Part shown: piece after piece, positions 50,753 through 58,965 of the stretch | How positions within the stretch are numbered: the stretch's first letter is position 1 | Layout: every line of letters begins with the position of its first letter | NCBI RefSeq assembly: GCF_001620055.1 | Contig: NZ_LQGY01000014.1 | Location: forward strand, 62,001 to 126,000 | Direction: 5' to 3' | DNA: 64,000 nt | Origin: Agromyces sp. NDB4Y10 | GTDB lineage: Bacteria; Actinomycetota; Actinomycetes; Actinomycetales; Microbacteriaceae | The notes under the pieces: generated by a model | Told to the model about the DNA's origin: nothing | Database searches by the model: none | Seen by the model: the letters and a program-made list of their open reading frames with translations, nothing else | Translations under genes and position numbers: made by a program

Positions 50753-50782
50753 ATGACGAAGAAGTCCAGGAGGTCCGCATGA
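50753..50782 (+). CDS. Possible 9-residue leader peptide before the beta subunit gene
   Basis: ATG 50753 opens the frame MTKKSRRSA, whose TGA overlaps the ATG at 50779. The ribosome binding site AGGAGG of the beta gene lies inside it. The ATG is three bases or fewer from the predicted transcript start, so it could be read as a leaderless start. It parallels the leader before the fused gene at 31557. Confidence 0.3.
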   Translation: MTKKSRRSA

Positions 50783-51186
50783 TCGCCGACCGCATCATCG
50801 AACACGGCACGCTCAGCACCGACGGAGACCGTGCATCGGTCGAGGTCCGGATGCCGTGGTACCGGGCGCTGCCCGGCTCGTGCATCGCCGGCGCGACGCT
50901 GGCGATCGATGGCGTCGAAGCGCCCGCCGAGTCGCTGCGCTGGCGCATGAACGGCCGCGAGTTCACGTTCGGCGAGCTCGTCGACGCGACCGACGAGTGG
51001 TGGTTTCCCAGCGATTCCGCCGTGCTCTCTGGCGACGTGGCGGTGGCGACGGAGGCCGCGGAACACGAGGTGAGCGTCCAGCTCACGCTCTACATCCCCT
51101 ACATCATCATCGGCGACGGCGAGACCCTCCACATCGAGGAGCGCGACACGAAGTCGATGCCGGCACGAAAGGCGGTGGCGGCATGA
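50779..51186 (+). CDS. C-glycoside deglycosidase beta subunit-like protein (DUF6379)
   Basis: A 135-residue beta-sandwich protein with the beta-subunit core VEVRMPWYRALPGSCI and the C-terminal LTLYIPYIII. Beta subunits (DgpB, CarB type) complete the active site of the alpha TIM barrel. AGGAGG lies six bases before ATG 50779. The stop overlaps the alpha-like gene by ATGA, the usual arrangement of a CGD pair. Confidence 0.82.
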   Translation: MIADRIIEHGTLSTDGDRASVEVRMPWYRALPGSCIAGATLAIDGVEAPAESLRWRMNGREFTFGELVDATDEWWFPSDSAVLSGDVAVATEAAEHEVSVQLTLYIPYIIIGDGETLHIEERDTKSMPARKAVAA

Positions 51187-52283
51187 CGCAGCTCGGCACG
51201 CCCGTCCAGGGCGTCACGCTCTACAGCTTCACTCGCGCATTCCACGGCCGCGAGATCGATCTCGAAGGGCTGATCCGACGGGTCGCCGCCGAGGGGTACG
51301 GCCCCGGCCTCGAGATCATCGGCTTCTCGAGCTTCCGCGGATTCCCCGAGGTCGACGACCGCTTCGCGGGTGAGTTCCGCGACCTCGTCGCGGAGACGGG
51401 GCTCGTCACCACCTCGCTCGCCGTGAACGCCGACATCGGCATCCACCGCGACCGCCTGCTCACGCAGGACGAGCTCATCGAGTACATGCGCCGGCAGATC
51501 GAGGCGGCCGCGAAGCTCGGCTTCCCCATCGCGCGCGTGCAGATCTCCCTCACGCCCGACTCGATGGAGCAGCTCGCTCCCATCGCCGAGCAGTACGGCG
51601 TGACCCTCGCGCTCGAGGTGCACGCCGACCAGTACGCCTCGCACCCCCGCATCCTCGCCCTCCGCGACCGGTACGAGCAGGTCGGGTCGCCGTTCCTCGG
51701 GTTCACCATGGACTGGGGTGCCACGGTCACGGGCTTCGCACCGTCGCTGCTCGAGGCGTACCGCCGCCGGGGCGCGTCCGACGAACTGCTCGCGAAGGTG
51801 GTCGACCTCTGGAACGCCTTCTACGAGCAGGGCCCGCCCGCCGACCAGGCGGAGCACGGGCAGCGGTTCGGCGCGTTCATCGGTCTCGCCGCGCAGAACG
51901 GCCGACCCGACCTCGGCATCGACTTCGGCATCAACGGCACGGGACTCTTCGGCCCGGCCCGCGTCGACGACTGGCTCGAGATCATGCCGTGGATCCGGCA
52001 CGTGCACGGCAAGTTCTTCGGCATCGACGAGCGCGGCGAGGAGCCCTCGGTCCCCGTGCGCGACCTCGTCCGCCTGCTCGTCGAGCAGGGCTACTCGGGC
52101 GCGATCTCGAGCGAGTACGAGGGGTGGCACTGGAACAACTGGGAGAGCCCCTTCGACATCATCGCGGCCGAGCAGGCCGTGCAGCGGTCGGCCGCCGAGG
52201 CCACCGGTTCCCGCATGATCACGGATGCCGCGGAGGCCCGCCGCATCCTCGACACCCACCTCGGAAAGGCGGTCCAGGCATGA
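51183..52283 (+). CDS. C-glycoside deglycosidase alpha subunit-like TIM barrel, first copy
   Basis: A 366-residue xylose-isomerase-like barrel. Predicted metal ligands are E145/H147 (LEVHAD), D177 (TMDWGA), H275 (VHGKFFGID) and E311 (SSEYEGWHW). Known alpha subunits (DgpC, CarC, AgCGD type) use a divalent metal to cleave the C-C bond of 3-keto C-glucosides. Its start overlaps the beta-like gene and its stop overlaps the second alpha-like gene, so all three are co-translated. Confidence 0.82.
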   Translation: MTQLGTPVQGVTLYSFTRAFHGREIDLEGLIRRVAAEGYGPGLEIIGFSSFRGFPEVDDRFAGEFRDLVAETGLVTTSLAVNADIGIHRDRLLTQDELIEYMRRQIEAAAKLGFPIARVQISLTPDSMEQLAPIAEQYGVTLALEVHADQYASHPRILALRDRYEQVGSPFLGFTMDWGATVTGFAPSLLEAYRRRGASDELLAKVVDLWNAFYEQGPPADQAEHGQRFGAFIGLAAQNGRPDLGIDFGINGTGLFGPARVDDWLEIMPWIRHVHGKFFGIDERGEEPSVPVRDLVRLLVEQGYSGAISSEYEGWHWNNWESPFDIIAAEQAVQRSAAEATGSRMITDAAEARRILDTHLGKAVQA

Positions 52284-53341
52284 GCGAGACGACCGACGGC
52301 ATCGCCGGCACCGGCATCAAGCTGGGCACCACCCTCTACTCGATGACCAGCGAGTTCGCGGCCGGCGTCTACACCCCGGAGACGTTGATCAGGGCCGTGC
52401 ACGACGAGGGCATCGGCCCGGGCGTCGAGTTCAACATCGCCCAGCTGCTGCGCACGTACCCCGACGTCGACGAGGAGTTCGTGAAGCTCTGGTTCGACTC
52501 GCTCGAGAAGTACGGCCTCGAGGCGAGCGCCGTCGGCACCAACCTCGACATGGGCCGGCGCAAGGACCGTGACATGACGCCCGACGAGGAGCACGAGTTC
52601 CTCGCACGCCAGCTGAAGACCGCGCACACGCTCGGCTTCAAGCGGGTCGTCATCCGGTCGCACGGCAAGGAGCTGCTGCGCAGCCTGCTGCCGCTCGCCG
52701 AGAAGTACGACCAGTACCTCGGCTACGAGATCCACGCGCCCTCCGGGCCGAACAACCCGCAGGTGCTGCAGATGCGCGAGATGTACGACGAGCTGCAGTC
52801 GGAGCGCCTCGGCTTCACCGCCGACTTCTCCTCGACGATGCACTCGCTCTCGCCGACGCTGCTGACCACGCTCGCGCAGATGGGGATGGACGAGAAGCAC
52901 TTCCCGGTCATGGAGGAGATCTGGCACGAGCCGACCCCCATGCACGTGCGCAACCAGAAGTTCGAGGACTACCTCGTGGGCGAGGGCGTGGACCCGCTCA
53001 CCTTCGGGCCGTTCACGCGTCTGGCCTTCAACATGCACGGCCTGGTTCCGCCGGAGGAGTGGCTGGACATCATGCCGCAGATGTTCCACGTGCACGCGAA
53101 GTTCTACGACATCGACGAGAACGGCGACGAGCCCGCCATGGACATCCCGCGCATCGTCCGGCAGTTCGTCGTGGGCGGATACCAGGGGTACCTCTCCAGC
53201 GAGTGGGAGGGTCACGCCTTCCAGGATCTCGGCGAGGCCGACCCGATCGATCTCGTGAAGAAGCAGCACGCGCTGATGCGCAAGGCGATCGAGGAGACCG
53301 TCGCGTCGCAGGAACCCGCGAAGGAGCACGCCGATGTCTGA
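52280..53341 (+). CDS. C-glycoside deglycosidase alpha subunit-like TIM barrel, second copy
   Basis: A 353-residue barrel closer to the alpha-half of the fusion at 39535 than to its neighbour: E150/H152 (YEIHAP), D182 (ADFSSTMH), H272 (VHAKFYDID), E308 (SSEWEGHAF), plus NLDMGRRKDRDMTPDEE shared almost exactly with that fusion. Its natural partner is probably the beta-like gene at 54128, which lies beyond a SnoaL-like gene. The start and stop overlap both neighbours. Confidence 0.83.
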   Translation: MSETTDGIAGTGIKLGTTLYSMTSEFAAGVYTPETLIRAVHDEGIGPGVEFNIAQLLRTYPDVDEEFVKLWFDSLEKYGLEASAVGTNLDMGRRKDRDMTPDEEHEFLARQLKTAHTLGFKRVVIRSHGKELLRSLLPLAEKYDQYLGYEIHAPSGPNNPQVLQMREMYDELQSERLGFTADFSSTMHSLSPTLLTTLAQMGMDEKHFPVMEEIWHEPTPMHVRNQKFEDYLVGEGVDPLTFGPFTRLAFNMHGLVPPEEWLDIMPQMFHVHAKFYDIDENGDEPAMDIPRIVRQFVVGGYQGYLSSEWEGHAFQDLGEADPIDLVKKQHALMRKAIEETVASQEPAKEHADV

Positions 53342-54119
53342 CACGACCACCGCCCCGGCATCCCTCTCCGAACTGCAGGCCGAACTGGCCGCGTTGCGCG
53401 AGGAGGTCGCCGGAGCCCGGGCGCTGGCGCAGCGGGCAGAGGACCGCGGCCAGGTAGAGAACCTGTTCAACCGCTACATGTACCTGCACAACGCGTTCGA
53501 GGACGAGCAGATCATCCCGCTGTGGGTGAAGGAGGGTACGGAGGGCATCCGCGCCCGGTACACCAACGCCGGCCAGTACACGACGTGGCAGAGCGTCACC
53601 GACTACCACCGCGGCCGCCCGCATCCCGAGGGCAAGCTCATCCTTCACGCCACGACCACACCCGTGATCGAGGTCGCCGCCGACGGCAGGACCGCCAAGG
53701 GCGTGTGGTTGATGGCGGGCACCGAGTCGGGCCTGACCGATCCGAAGGTCGCCGAGGCGTTCCCCGACATGTACTCGCCGAAGGAGGTGCTCGGCAAGAA
53801 GGTCTGGGCGCACTGGGTGTGGTGCAAGTACGCCATCGACTTCCTCAAGCAGGACGGCGAGTGGAAGTTCTGGAAGTTCCGCTGCTACGAATTGGCGCGC
53901 GCGCCGTTCGAGGAGAACTGGGTCAGCTTCGGCCTGAAGAACCAGGGCGCGTTCGACCTCGACCTCATGTACTTCGGCGACGACGGCAAGCCCGTCTTCA
54001 TGCCCCCGGCCGACGAGCCCGTGCCCTCGACCAACCACCCCTACAGCCCCGAGACCGTGCAGAAGCTCGAGCCGGCACCGCCCGTGCCGCACGAGCACTT
54101 CACCGACACCTACGCCTGA
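53334..54119 (+). CDS. SnoaL-like (NTF2-fold) protein with N-terminal coiled coil
   Basis: A 261-residue protein. Residues about 10-40 form a heptad-like coiled coil (SLSELQAELAALREEVAGAR), followed by the SnoaL_4-type domain (LFNRYMYLHNAFEDEQIIPL, then HATTTPVIEV and KYAIDFLKQDGEWKFWKFRCY). NTF2-fold proteins may be dehydratases, isomerases or binding partners; catalytic residues cannot be assigned. It overlaps the alpha-like gene by 8 bases with AAGGAG upstream, so it is made along with the CGD subunits, suggesting it acts on the sugar or aglycone produced. Confidence 0.75.
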   Translation: MSDTTTAPASLSELQAELAALREEVAGARALAQRAEDRGQVENLFNRYMYLHNAFEDEQIIPLWVKEGTEGIRARYTNAGQYTTWQSVTDYHRGRPHPEGKLILHATTTPVIEVAADGRTAKGVWLMAGTESGLTDPKVAEAFPDMYSPKEVLGKKVWAHWVWCKYAIDFLKQDGEWKFWKFRCYELARAPFEENWVSFGLKNQGAFDLDLMYFGDDGKPVFMPPADEPVPSTNHPYSPETVQKLEPAPPVPHEHFTDTYA

Positions 54120-54127
54120 GGAAGATC

Positions 54128-54544
54128 ATGGCCACGCACAATTCGCTTTTCGCCGACAAGGACGTCCGTCGCACCGAGACGGGACTCTCGGTCTCACTGC
54201 AGCTGCCCTGGTACCGGAGCCTGTGGCTCTCGGCGGTCGACGGCGTCGCGGCATCCGTCAACGGCGTCCAGATCCCGACCGACCAGCTGCGCTTCGAGCT
54301 CGAAGGCCGCGTGTACCGCATCGAGGAGCTCCCCGAGCAGTGGGACACGCTCTGGTTCGTCGCCGACCGCCCCAACGTGCTCATCGACCTCGGCCGCGCG
54401 CCGGAGGAGGGCGAGCAACTGACCGTCGAGGTGGTGCTCACGATGCGACTGCTCTACATGCAGATCATGCCGGGAGTCGACGGCGGCCCCGGCCGGTACG
54501 TCACGAACCGCGTGCCCGTCGAGCGCGAGGTCGTGCTGGCATGA
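54128..54544 (+). CDS. C-glycoside deglycosidase beta subunit-like protein, second copy
   Basis: A 138-residue protein with the beta core [19 protein letters not shown] and [20 protein letters not shown]. It is close to the N-terminal domain of the fusion at 39535 and likely pairs with the alpha at 52280. GAGGAA lies before the ATG, and the stop overlaps the following Gfo/Idh gene by ATGA. Confidence 0.83.
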   Translation: MATHNSLFADKDVRRTETGLSVSLQLPWYRSLWLSAVDGVAASVNGVQIPTDQLRFELEGRVYRIEELPEQWDTLWFVADRPNVLIDLGRAPEEGEQLTVEVVLTMRLLYMQIMPGVDGGPGRYVTNRVPVEREVVLA

Positions 54545-55728
54545 CCTCCCGCCCGGCGCTGCGGGTGGCCATGATCGGCTACGGCTTCATGGGCGCCGCG
54601 CATTCGCAGGCGTGGCGCACCGCCCCGCGCGTGTTCGACCTCCCCGTCGACGTCGAGATGGCGGTCCTCGTGGGCCGCAACGCCGATGCGGTGGCGGATG
54701 CCGCGGCGAAGTGGGGCTGGGCCGAAGCGGCCACGGACTGGCGCGAGGTCATCGCGCGCGACGACATCGACCTCGTCGACATCGTCACGCCGGGCGGCTC
54801 GCACGCCGAGATCGCCATCGCCGCGCTCGAGGCGGGCAAGCACGTCATGTGCGAGAAGCCGCTCGCGAACGCGGTCGACGAGGCCGAGGCGATGACGGAT
54901 GCCGCGGAGCGCGCCGCCGCCCGCGGCATCCGATCGATGGTCGGCTTCACCTACCGCCGCGTGCCCGCGGTCACGCTCATGCGCGACCTCATCGCCGAGG
55001 GCCGGATCGGGCGCGTGCAGCAGGTCCGGGCGAGCTACCGCCAGGACTGGCTCGTCGACCCGGCGATGCCGCTCGGATGGCGGCTGCAGAAGGAGCACGC
55101 CGGTTCGGGCGCCCTCGGCGACATCGGGGCGCACGCCATCGACCTCGCGCAGTTCGTCACCGGGCTGGAGGTCACCGCGGTCTCCGGGGTGCTGGAGACG
55201 ATCATCCGCGAGCGGCCCCTCCAGGGGTCCGGCTCCGGGCTCTCGGGCACGGCCGCCGAGGGCACGGGCGAGGTGACCGTCGACGACCTCGCGATCTTCA
55301 CGGGCCGCCTGTCGTCGGGAGCGCTCGCCTCGTTCGAGGCCACGCGGTTCGCGACGGGACGCAAGAACGCCCTCGCGATCGAGGTGTCCGGGGATGCCGG
55401 CGCGCTGGCGTTCGACTTCGAGGAGCTCAACGTCCTGCAGTGGTACGACCGCACCGCGCCGAACCGGGTGCAGGGGTTCACGCGCATCATCGCGACCGAA
55501 CCCGAGCACCCCTATGTCGCGGCGTGGTGGCCGGCCGGGCACATGCTCGGCTACGAGCACGGCTTCAGCCACCAGGTGAAGGACCTCGTCGAGGCGATCG
55601 CGGGCGGAACGGATCCGCACCCGGCGTTCGCGGAGGGCCTGCACGTGCAGCGGGTGCTCGCCGCGGTCGAGGCCAGCGCCGCCCAGGATTCGAGATGGGT
55701 GGGCGTCGACGCGCCCGCCGAAGCATAG
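54541..55728 (+). CDS. Gfo/Idh/MocA oxidoreductase (DgpA-like candidate)
   Basis: A 395-residue NAD(P)-dependent dehydrogenase: Rossmann loop GYGFMG, EKP motif CEKPLAN, and [14 protein letters not shown] with the catalytic D/H region. In the puerarin system a Gfo/Idh enzyme (DgpA) makes or re-reduces the 3-keto C-glucoside used by DgpB-DgpC. Its overlap with the beta-like gene supports a similar role here. The isomerase gene follows after 11 bases with its own ribosome binding site. Confidence 0.85.
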   Translation: MTSRPALRVAMIGYGFMGAAHSQAWRTAPRVFDLPVDVEMAVLVGRNADAVADAAAKWGWAEAATDWREVIARDDIDLVDIVTPGGSHAEIAIAALEAGKHVMCEKPLANAVDEAEAMTDAAERAAARGIRSMVGFTYRRVPAVTLMRDLIAEGRIGRVQQVRASYRQDWLVDPAMPLGWRLQKEHAGSGALGDIGAHAIDLAQFVTGLEVTAVSGVLETIIRERPLQGSGSGLSGTAAEGTGEVTVDDLAIFTGRLSSGALASFEATRFATGRKNALAIEVSGDAGALAFDFEELNVLQWYDRTAPNRVQGFTRIIATEPEHPYVAAWWPAGHMLGYEHGFSHQVKDLVEAIAGGTDPHPAFAEGLHVQRVLAAVEASAAQDSRWVGVDAPAEA

Positions 55729-55739
55729 AGGAGGACCCG

Positions 55740-56744
55740 ATGCCCCGACCGATCACGCTCTTCACCGGCCAGTGGGCCGACCTGCCGTTCGAGGAGGTCG
55801 CGCGCCTCGCGGGCGAGTGGGGCTACGACGGCCTCGAGATCGCCTGCTGGGGCGACCACCTCGACGTCTCGCGCTGGGACGACGACGCCTACGTGTCGAG
55901 TCGACGCGAGATCCTCGAGCGCAATGGCCTGGCGGTCCACGCCATCTCGAACCACCTCACCGGCCAGGCCGTGTGCGACGACCCGATCGACCAGCGGCAC
56001 CGCGACATCCTGAGCGATCGAGTCTGGGGCGACGGTGATGCCGAGGGCGTGCGCCGGCGCGCGGCCGAGGACATGAAGGACACCGCGCGCATGGCCGCCA
56101 AGCTCGGCGTCGCGACCGTCAACGGCTTCAGCGGGTCCAGCATCTGGAAGTACGTGGCGATGTTCCCGCCCGCGTCGGACGAGATGATCGACGCGGGCTA
56201 CCGGGACTTCGCCGATCGCTGGAATCCCATCCTCGACGTGTTCGAGGAGGTCGGCGTCCGCTTCGCGCTGGAGGTGCATCCCTCCGAGATCGCCTACGAC
56301 TACTGGACCGCCAAGCGCACGCTCGAGGCGATCGGCCACCGCGAGAGCTTCGGCTTCAACTTCGACCCCTCCCACTTCGTGTGGCAGCAGCTGGACAGCG
56401 TCGCCTTCGTCCTCGACTTCGCGGACCGGATCTACCACGTCCACTGCAAGGAATCGATCACCAACCTGGACGGACGGAACGGCGTGCTCGGCTCGCATCT
56501 CGCCTGGGCGAACCCGCGTCGCGGCTGGACCTTCGTGTCGACCGGCCATGGTGCGGTGCCCTGGGAGCCCCTCTTCCGGGCGCTCAATGCGATCGGCTAC
56601 GACGGGCCGACGAGCGTCGAATGGGAGGACGCGGGCATGGACCGGCTGGTCGGAGCGCCCGAAGCCCTGGCGTTCGTGCGCAGGCTCGCCGAGATCACCC
56701 CGCCGCACGCCTCGTTCGACGCGGCGTTCTCGACGAAGGCCTGA
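55740..56744 (+). CDS. Sugar phosphate isomerase/epimerase family protein
   Basis: A 334-residue TIM barrel of the AP_endonuc_2 family. Metal positions appear as E in ALEVHPSE, D in FNFDPSHF, H in YHVHCKES and E in SVEWEDAG. The N-terminus [21 protein letters not shown] pattern is common in sugar isomerases of oxidised-sugar catabolism. It probably acts on the keto sugar freed from the glycoside. GAGGAGG lies six bases before ATG 55740. A separate 64-base gap leads to the ThuA-like gene. Confidence 0.82.
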   Translation: MPRPITLFTGQWADLPFEEVARLAGEWGYDGLEIACWGDHLDVSRWDDDAYVSSRREILERNGLAVHAISNHLTGQAVCDDPIDQRHRDILSDRVWGDGDAEGVRRRAAEDMKDTARMAAKLGVATVNGFSGSSIWKYVAMFPPASDEMIDAGYRDFADRWNPILDVFEEVGVRFALEVHPSEIAYDYWTAKRTLEAIGHRESFGFNFDPSHFVWQQLDSVAFVLDFADRIYHVHCKESITNLDGRNGVLGSHLAWANPRRGWTFVSTGHGAVPWEPLFRALNAIGYDGPTSVEWEDAGMDRLVGAPEALAFVRRLAEITPPHASFDAAFSTKA

Positions 56745-56808
56745 GCGTCGCCGCACCCCATCGACCTCTCGTGAGCTCGCTCTCGCGGAGAGAACGGAGA
56801 CCTGCCGC

Positions 56809-57681
56809 ATGCCCGACGTGCTGAACGTGCTCATCCTCTCCGGGCACATGACCCGGGAGCACGACAACGAGTTCCGCAGCTTCCGGCTGCACAACCAGTG
56901 GATCACCACCCTGCTCGAGGACACCGGGCGCTTCAGGGTGCGCGTCGTCGAAGACCCGCGCGGCCTCGGCGCCGACATCATCGACAAGTACGACGTGCTG
57001 GTCGTCGTGTTCGAGGGTCGCGACGGGTTCTTCGAGAAGGCCGTCGGATTCGGCCCGGAGACGGATGCCGCCATCCTGAAGTTCGTCCACGATGACGGCA
57101 AGGGCATCGTGTGGTTCCACGGGTCCGCGGCGCAGGAGGACCGCTGGGGCTATCCCGAGGAGTACAACGTCATGCGGGGCGCGAAGCTGAGCGCGTACGA
57201 GACCGGGCTCCGGCCCCGGCCCTGGGGCGAGGCGCAGCTCGACACCGTCGAGCCGCGGCATCCGATCACGGAAGGCATCAGCGCCCGCTGGACCGTGACC
57301 GGCGACGACATCCTCACGGGCGTGGATCTCTACGAGGGTGCTCAGGTGCTCCTGACGACCTTCGACGACCTGGAGGCCTACGAGAACGCGCCCGTCTGGC
57401 CGATGTCGCACTATCCGGTCGAGATCCCCGAGGGCGGCATCGCCGAGCTGAACGGCATGAACACCGACCAGCCGATCGCGTGGATCAACGAGTACGGCGC
57501 GGGTCGGAGCTTCACCATCACGATCGGCCACGACATCGACACGTTCCGGCGCATCGAGTTCATCCGCATGTTCCCGCGCGGCGTCGAGTGGGCCGCCGTG
57601 GGCGACGTCAGCCTCGAAGGACCCGATCGGCGCGGCGAGCGTCGATTCCTCCCGTGGCCGTACTACAACCGCGAGGGATGA
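56809..57681 (+). CDS. ThuA-like protein (trehalose-utilisation family)
   Basis: A 290-residue protein of the ThuA family, with a class I glutamine amidotransferase-like fold: LNVLILSGHM at the start, DVLVVVFEGRD, GKGIVWFHGSA and FTITIGHDIDTF. ThuA proteins work with Gfo/Idh enzymes in 3-keto sugar metabolism in rhizobia, but their reaction is not established. Its location between an isomerase and a Gfo/Idh gene fits that link. GGAGA lies eight bases before the ATG. Confidence 0.82.
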   Translation: MPDVLNVLILSGHMTREHDNEFRSFRLHNQWITTLLEDTGRFRVRVVEDPRGLGADIIDKYDVLVVVFEGRDGFFEKAVGFGPETDAAILKFVHDDGKGIVWFHGSAAQEDRWGYPEEYNVMRGAKLSAYETGLRPRPWGEAQLDTVEPRHPITEGISARWTVTGDDILTGVDLYEGAQVLLTTFDDLEAYENAPVWPMSHYPVEIPEGGIAELNGMNTDQPIAWINEYGAGRSFTITIGHDIDTFRRIEFIRMFPRGVEWAAVGDVSLEGPDRRGERRFLPWPYYNREG

Positions 57682-57697
57682 CGGGACTGCGCTTCCC

Positions 57698-57742
57698 CTT
57701 ATGCGCAAGATAGCAACCACTTATGTGCGATTCATGCGCAAG
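57698..57742. promoter_or_regulatory. Three phased direct repeats before the last Gfo/Idh gene
   Basis: ATGCGCAAG (57701-57709), ATGTGCGAT (57723-57731) and ATGCGCAAG (57734-57742) are spaced 22 and 11 bases apart, that is two turns and one turn of the helix. The first two are preceded by CTT. Such phasing suggests a regulator binding one face of the DNA at the promoter of the gene starting at 57788. Confidence 0.5.
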
Positions 57743-57787
57743 TGCGAGACACTGGAGTGGCACTCACCACGACCAGAGGAGCATCGC

Positions 57788-58912
57788 ATGTCGGTTCGCG
57801 CAGGGATCATCGGCACCGGGTTCATGGCGCGCGTCCACGCGCAGGCCATCGCGTCCGGCGGTCACCACCTCGTCGGCGTCGCCGGCTCGACACGCGAGAA
57901 GGCGGAGGCGTTCGCAGCGAACCGCCCTGCGACGGCGCCCGTCGCGACCATCGACGAGCTCATCGGGCTGCGGCCCGACGTCGTGCACGTCACGACGCCG
58001 AACGCACTCCACCGCGAGCAGGCCGAGGCGATCATGGACGCCGGCATCGGCGTCGTCGTCGAGAAGCCGCTCGCCACGAGTGTGGAGGACGCCGAGGCGC
58101 TCGCCCGTCGACAGGGTGACGTGCCCGTCGCCGCCGTCCCGTTCATCTACCGCTACTACGGCCTCGTGCGGGAGATCCGCGAGCGCATCCGCAGCACGCC
58201 GGACAACCGCCTCTGGATGCTGCACGGCAGCTACCTCCAGGACTGGCTCGCGGGCGTGGACCAGTCCAACTGGCGCGTCGACCCGGCCGCCGGCGGTGCG
58301 AGCCGCGCCTTCGGCGACATCGGCGTGCACTGGTGCGACCTCATGGAGTTCGTGACCGGACACCGCATCACCACCGTGACCGCGACGGTCGGGAACGCCT
58401 TCGAGCGCGCCGGCGGCCCGTCGCAGAACCGCACCGAGGACGGGGCGGTGCTCACCTTCGCCACCGATCACGGCGCGATCGGCTCGCTCGTCGTCAGCCA
58501 GGCGAGCGCCGGCCGCGACAACCGGCTCTACTTCTCCTTCGACGGCCCCGAGGAGAGCTACGAGTTCGACCAGCAGCTGCCCGAGCGGGCCTGGATCGGC
58601 CGCCGCGACGAGAGCCGCCTGATCACCCGCAACCCGGCGAAGGCGGCCGCGTCGCCCGTCGGCCTGGAGCCGGTGCCGGCCGGGCACCCCCAGGGCTACC
58701 AGCAGTGCTTCAACGACTTCGTCGCCGACGCCTACGGGGCGCTGCGCGGGACGCCCTCCGACACCCTCCCGACGTTCGCCGACGGGCTGCGCGCCGCGCA
58801 CCTGACCCAGGCCGTGCTCGAGTCGGCTCGGACCGGATCGGCCGTCGCGGTGCCCGCCTTCACCGGCCTCGCCGACCGGGTCATCGCCTCCGCGCTCGCC
58901 GTGTCGCACTGA
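57788..58912 (+). CDS. Gfo/Idh/MocA-family oxidoreductase, third copy
   Basis: A 374-residue sugar dehydrogenase-like protein: Rossmann loop GTGFMA, EKP motif VEKPLAT, catalytic-domain segment FGDIGVHWCDLMEFV. It is distinct from the copies at 33088 and 54541. AGAGGAG lies seven bases before ATG 57788. It has its own upstream repeat array, so it may respond to a different signal from the preceding genes. It closes the glycoside island. Confidence 0.87.
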   Translation: MSVRAGIIGTGFMARVHAQAIASGGHHLVGVAGSTREKAEAFAANRPATAPVATIDELIGLRPDVVHVTTPNALHREQAEAIMDAGIGVVVEKPLATSVEDAEALARRQGDVPVAAVPFIYRYYGLVREIRERIRSTPDNRLWMLHGSYLQDWLAGVDQSNWRVDPAAGGASRAFGDIGVHWCDLMEFVTGHRITTVTATVGNAFERAGGPSQNRTEDGAVLTFATDHGAIGSLVVSQASAGRDNRLYFSFDGPEESYEFDQQLPERAWIGRRDESRLITRNPAKAAASPVGLEPVPAGHPQGYQQCFNDFVADAYGALRGTPSDTLPTFADGLRAAHLTQAVLESARTGSAVAVPAFTGLADRVIASALAVSH

Positions 58913-58952
58913 TCCGGTCGACGCCCACTGCCCCCGCCGCGGCATCCGCCCC

Positions 58953-58965
58953 TAGCATGGGCGCA
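58953..58965 (+). promoter_or_regulatory. -10 box for a leaderless mRNA (nhaA gene)
   Basis: TAGCAT at 58953-58958 is followed by six bases and the ATG at 58965. The same -10 and spacing occur before the IclR gene at 13852. Confidence 0.6.
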
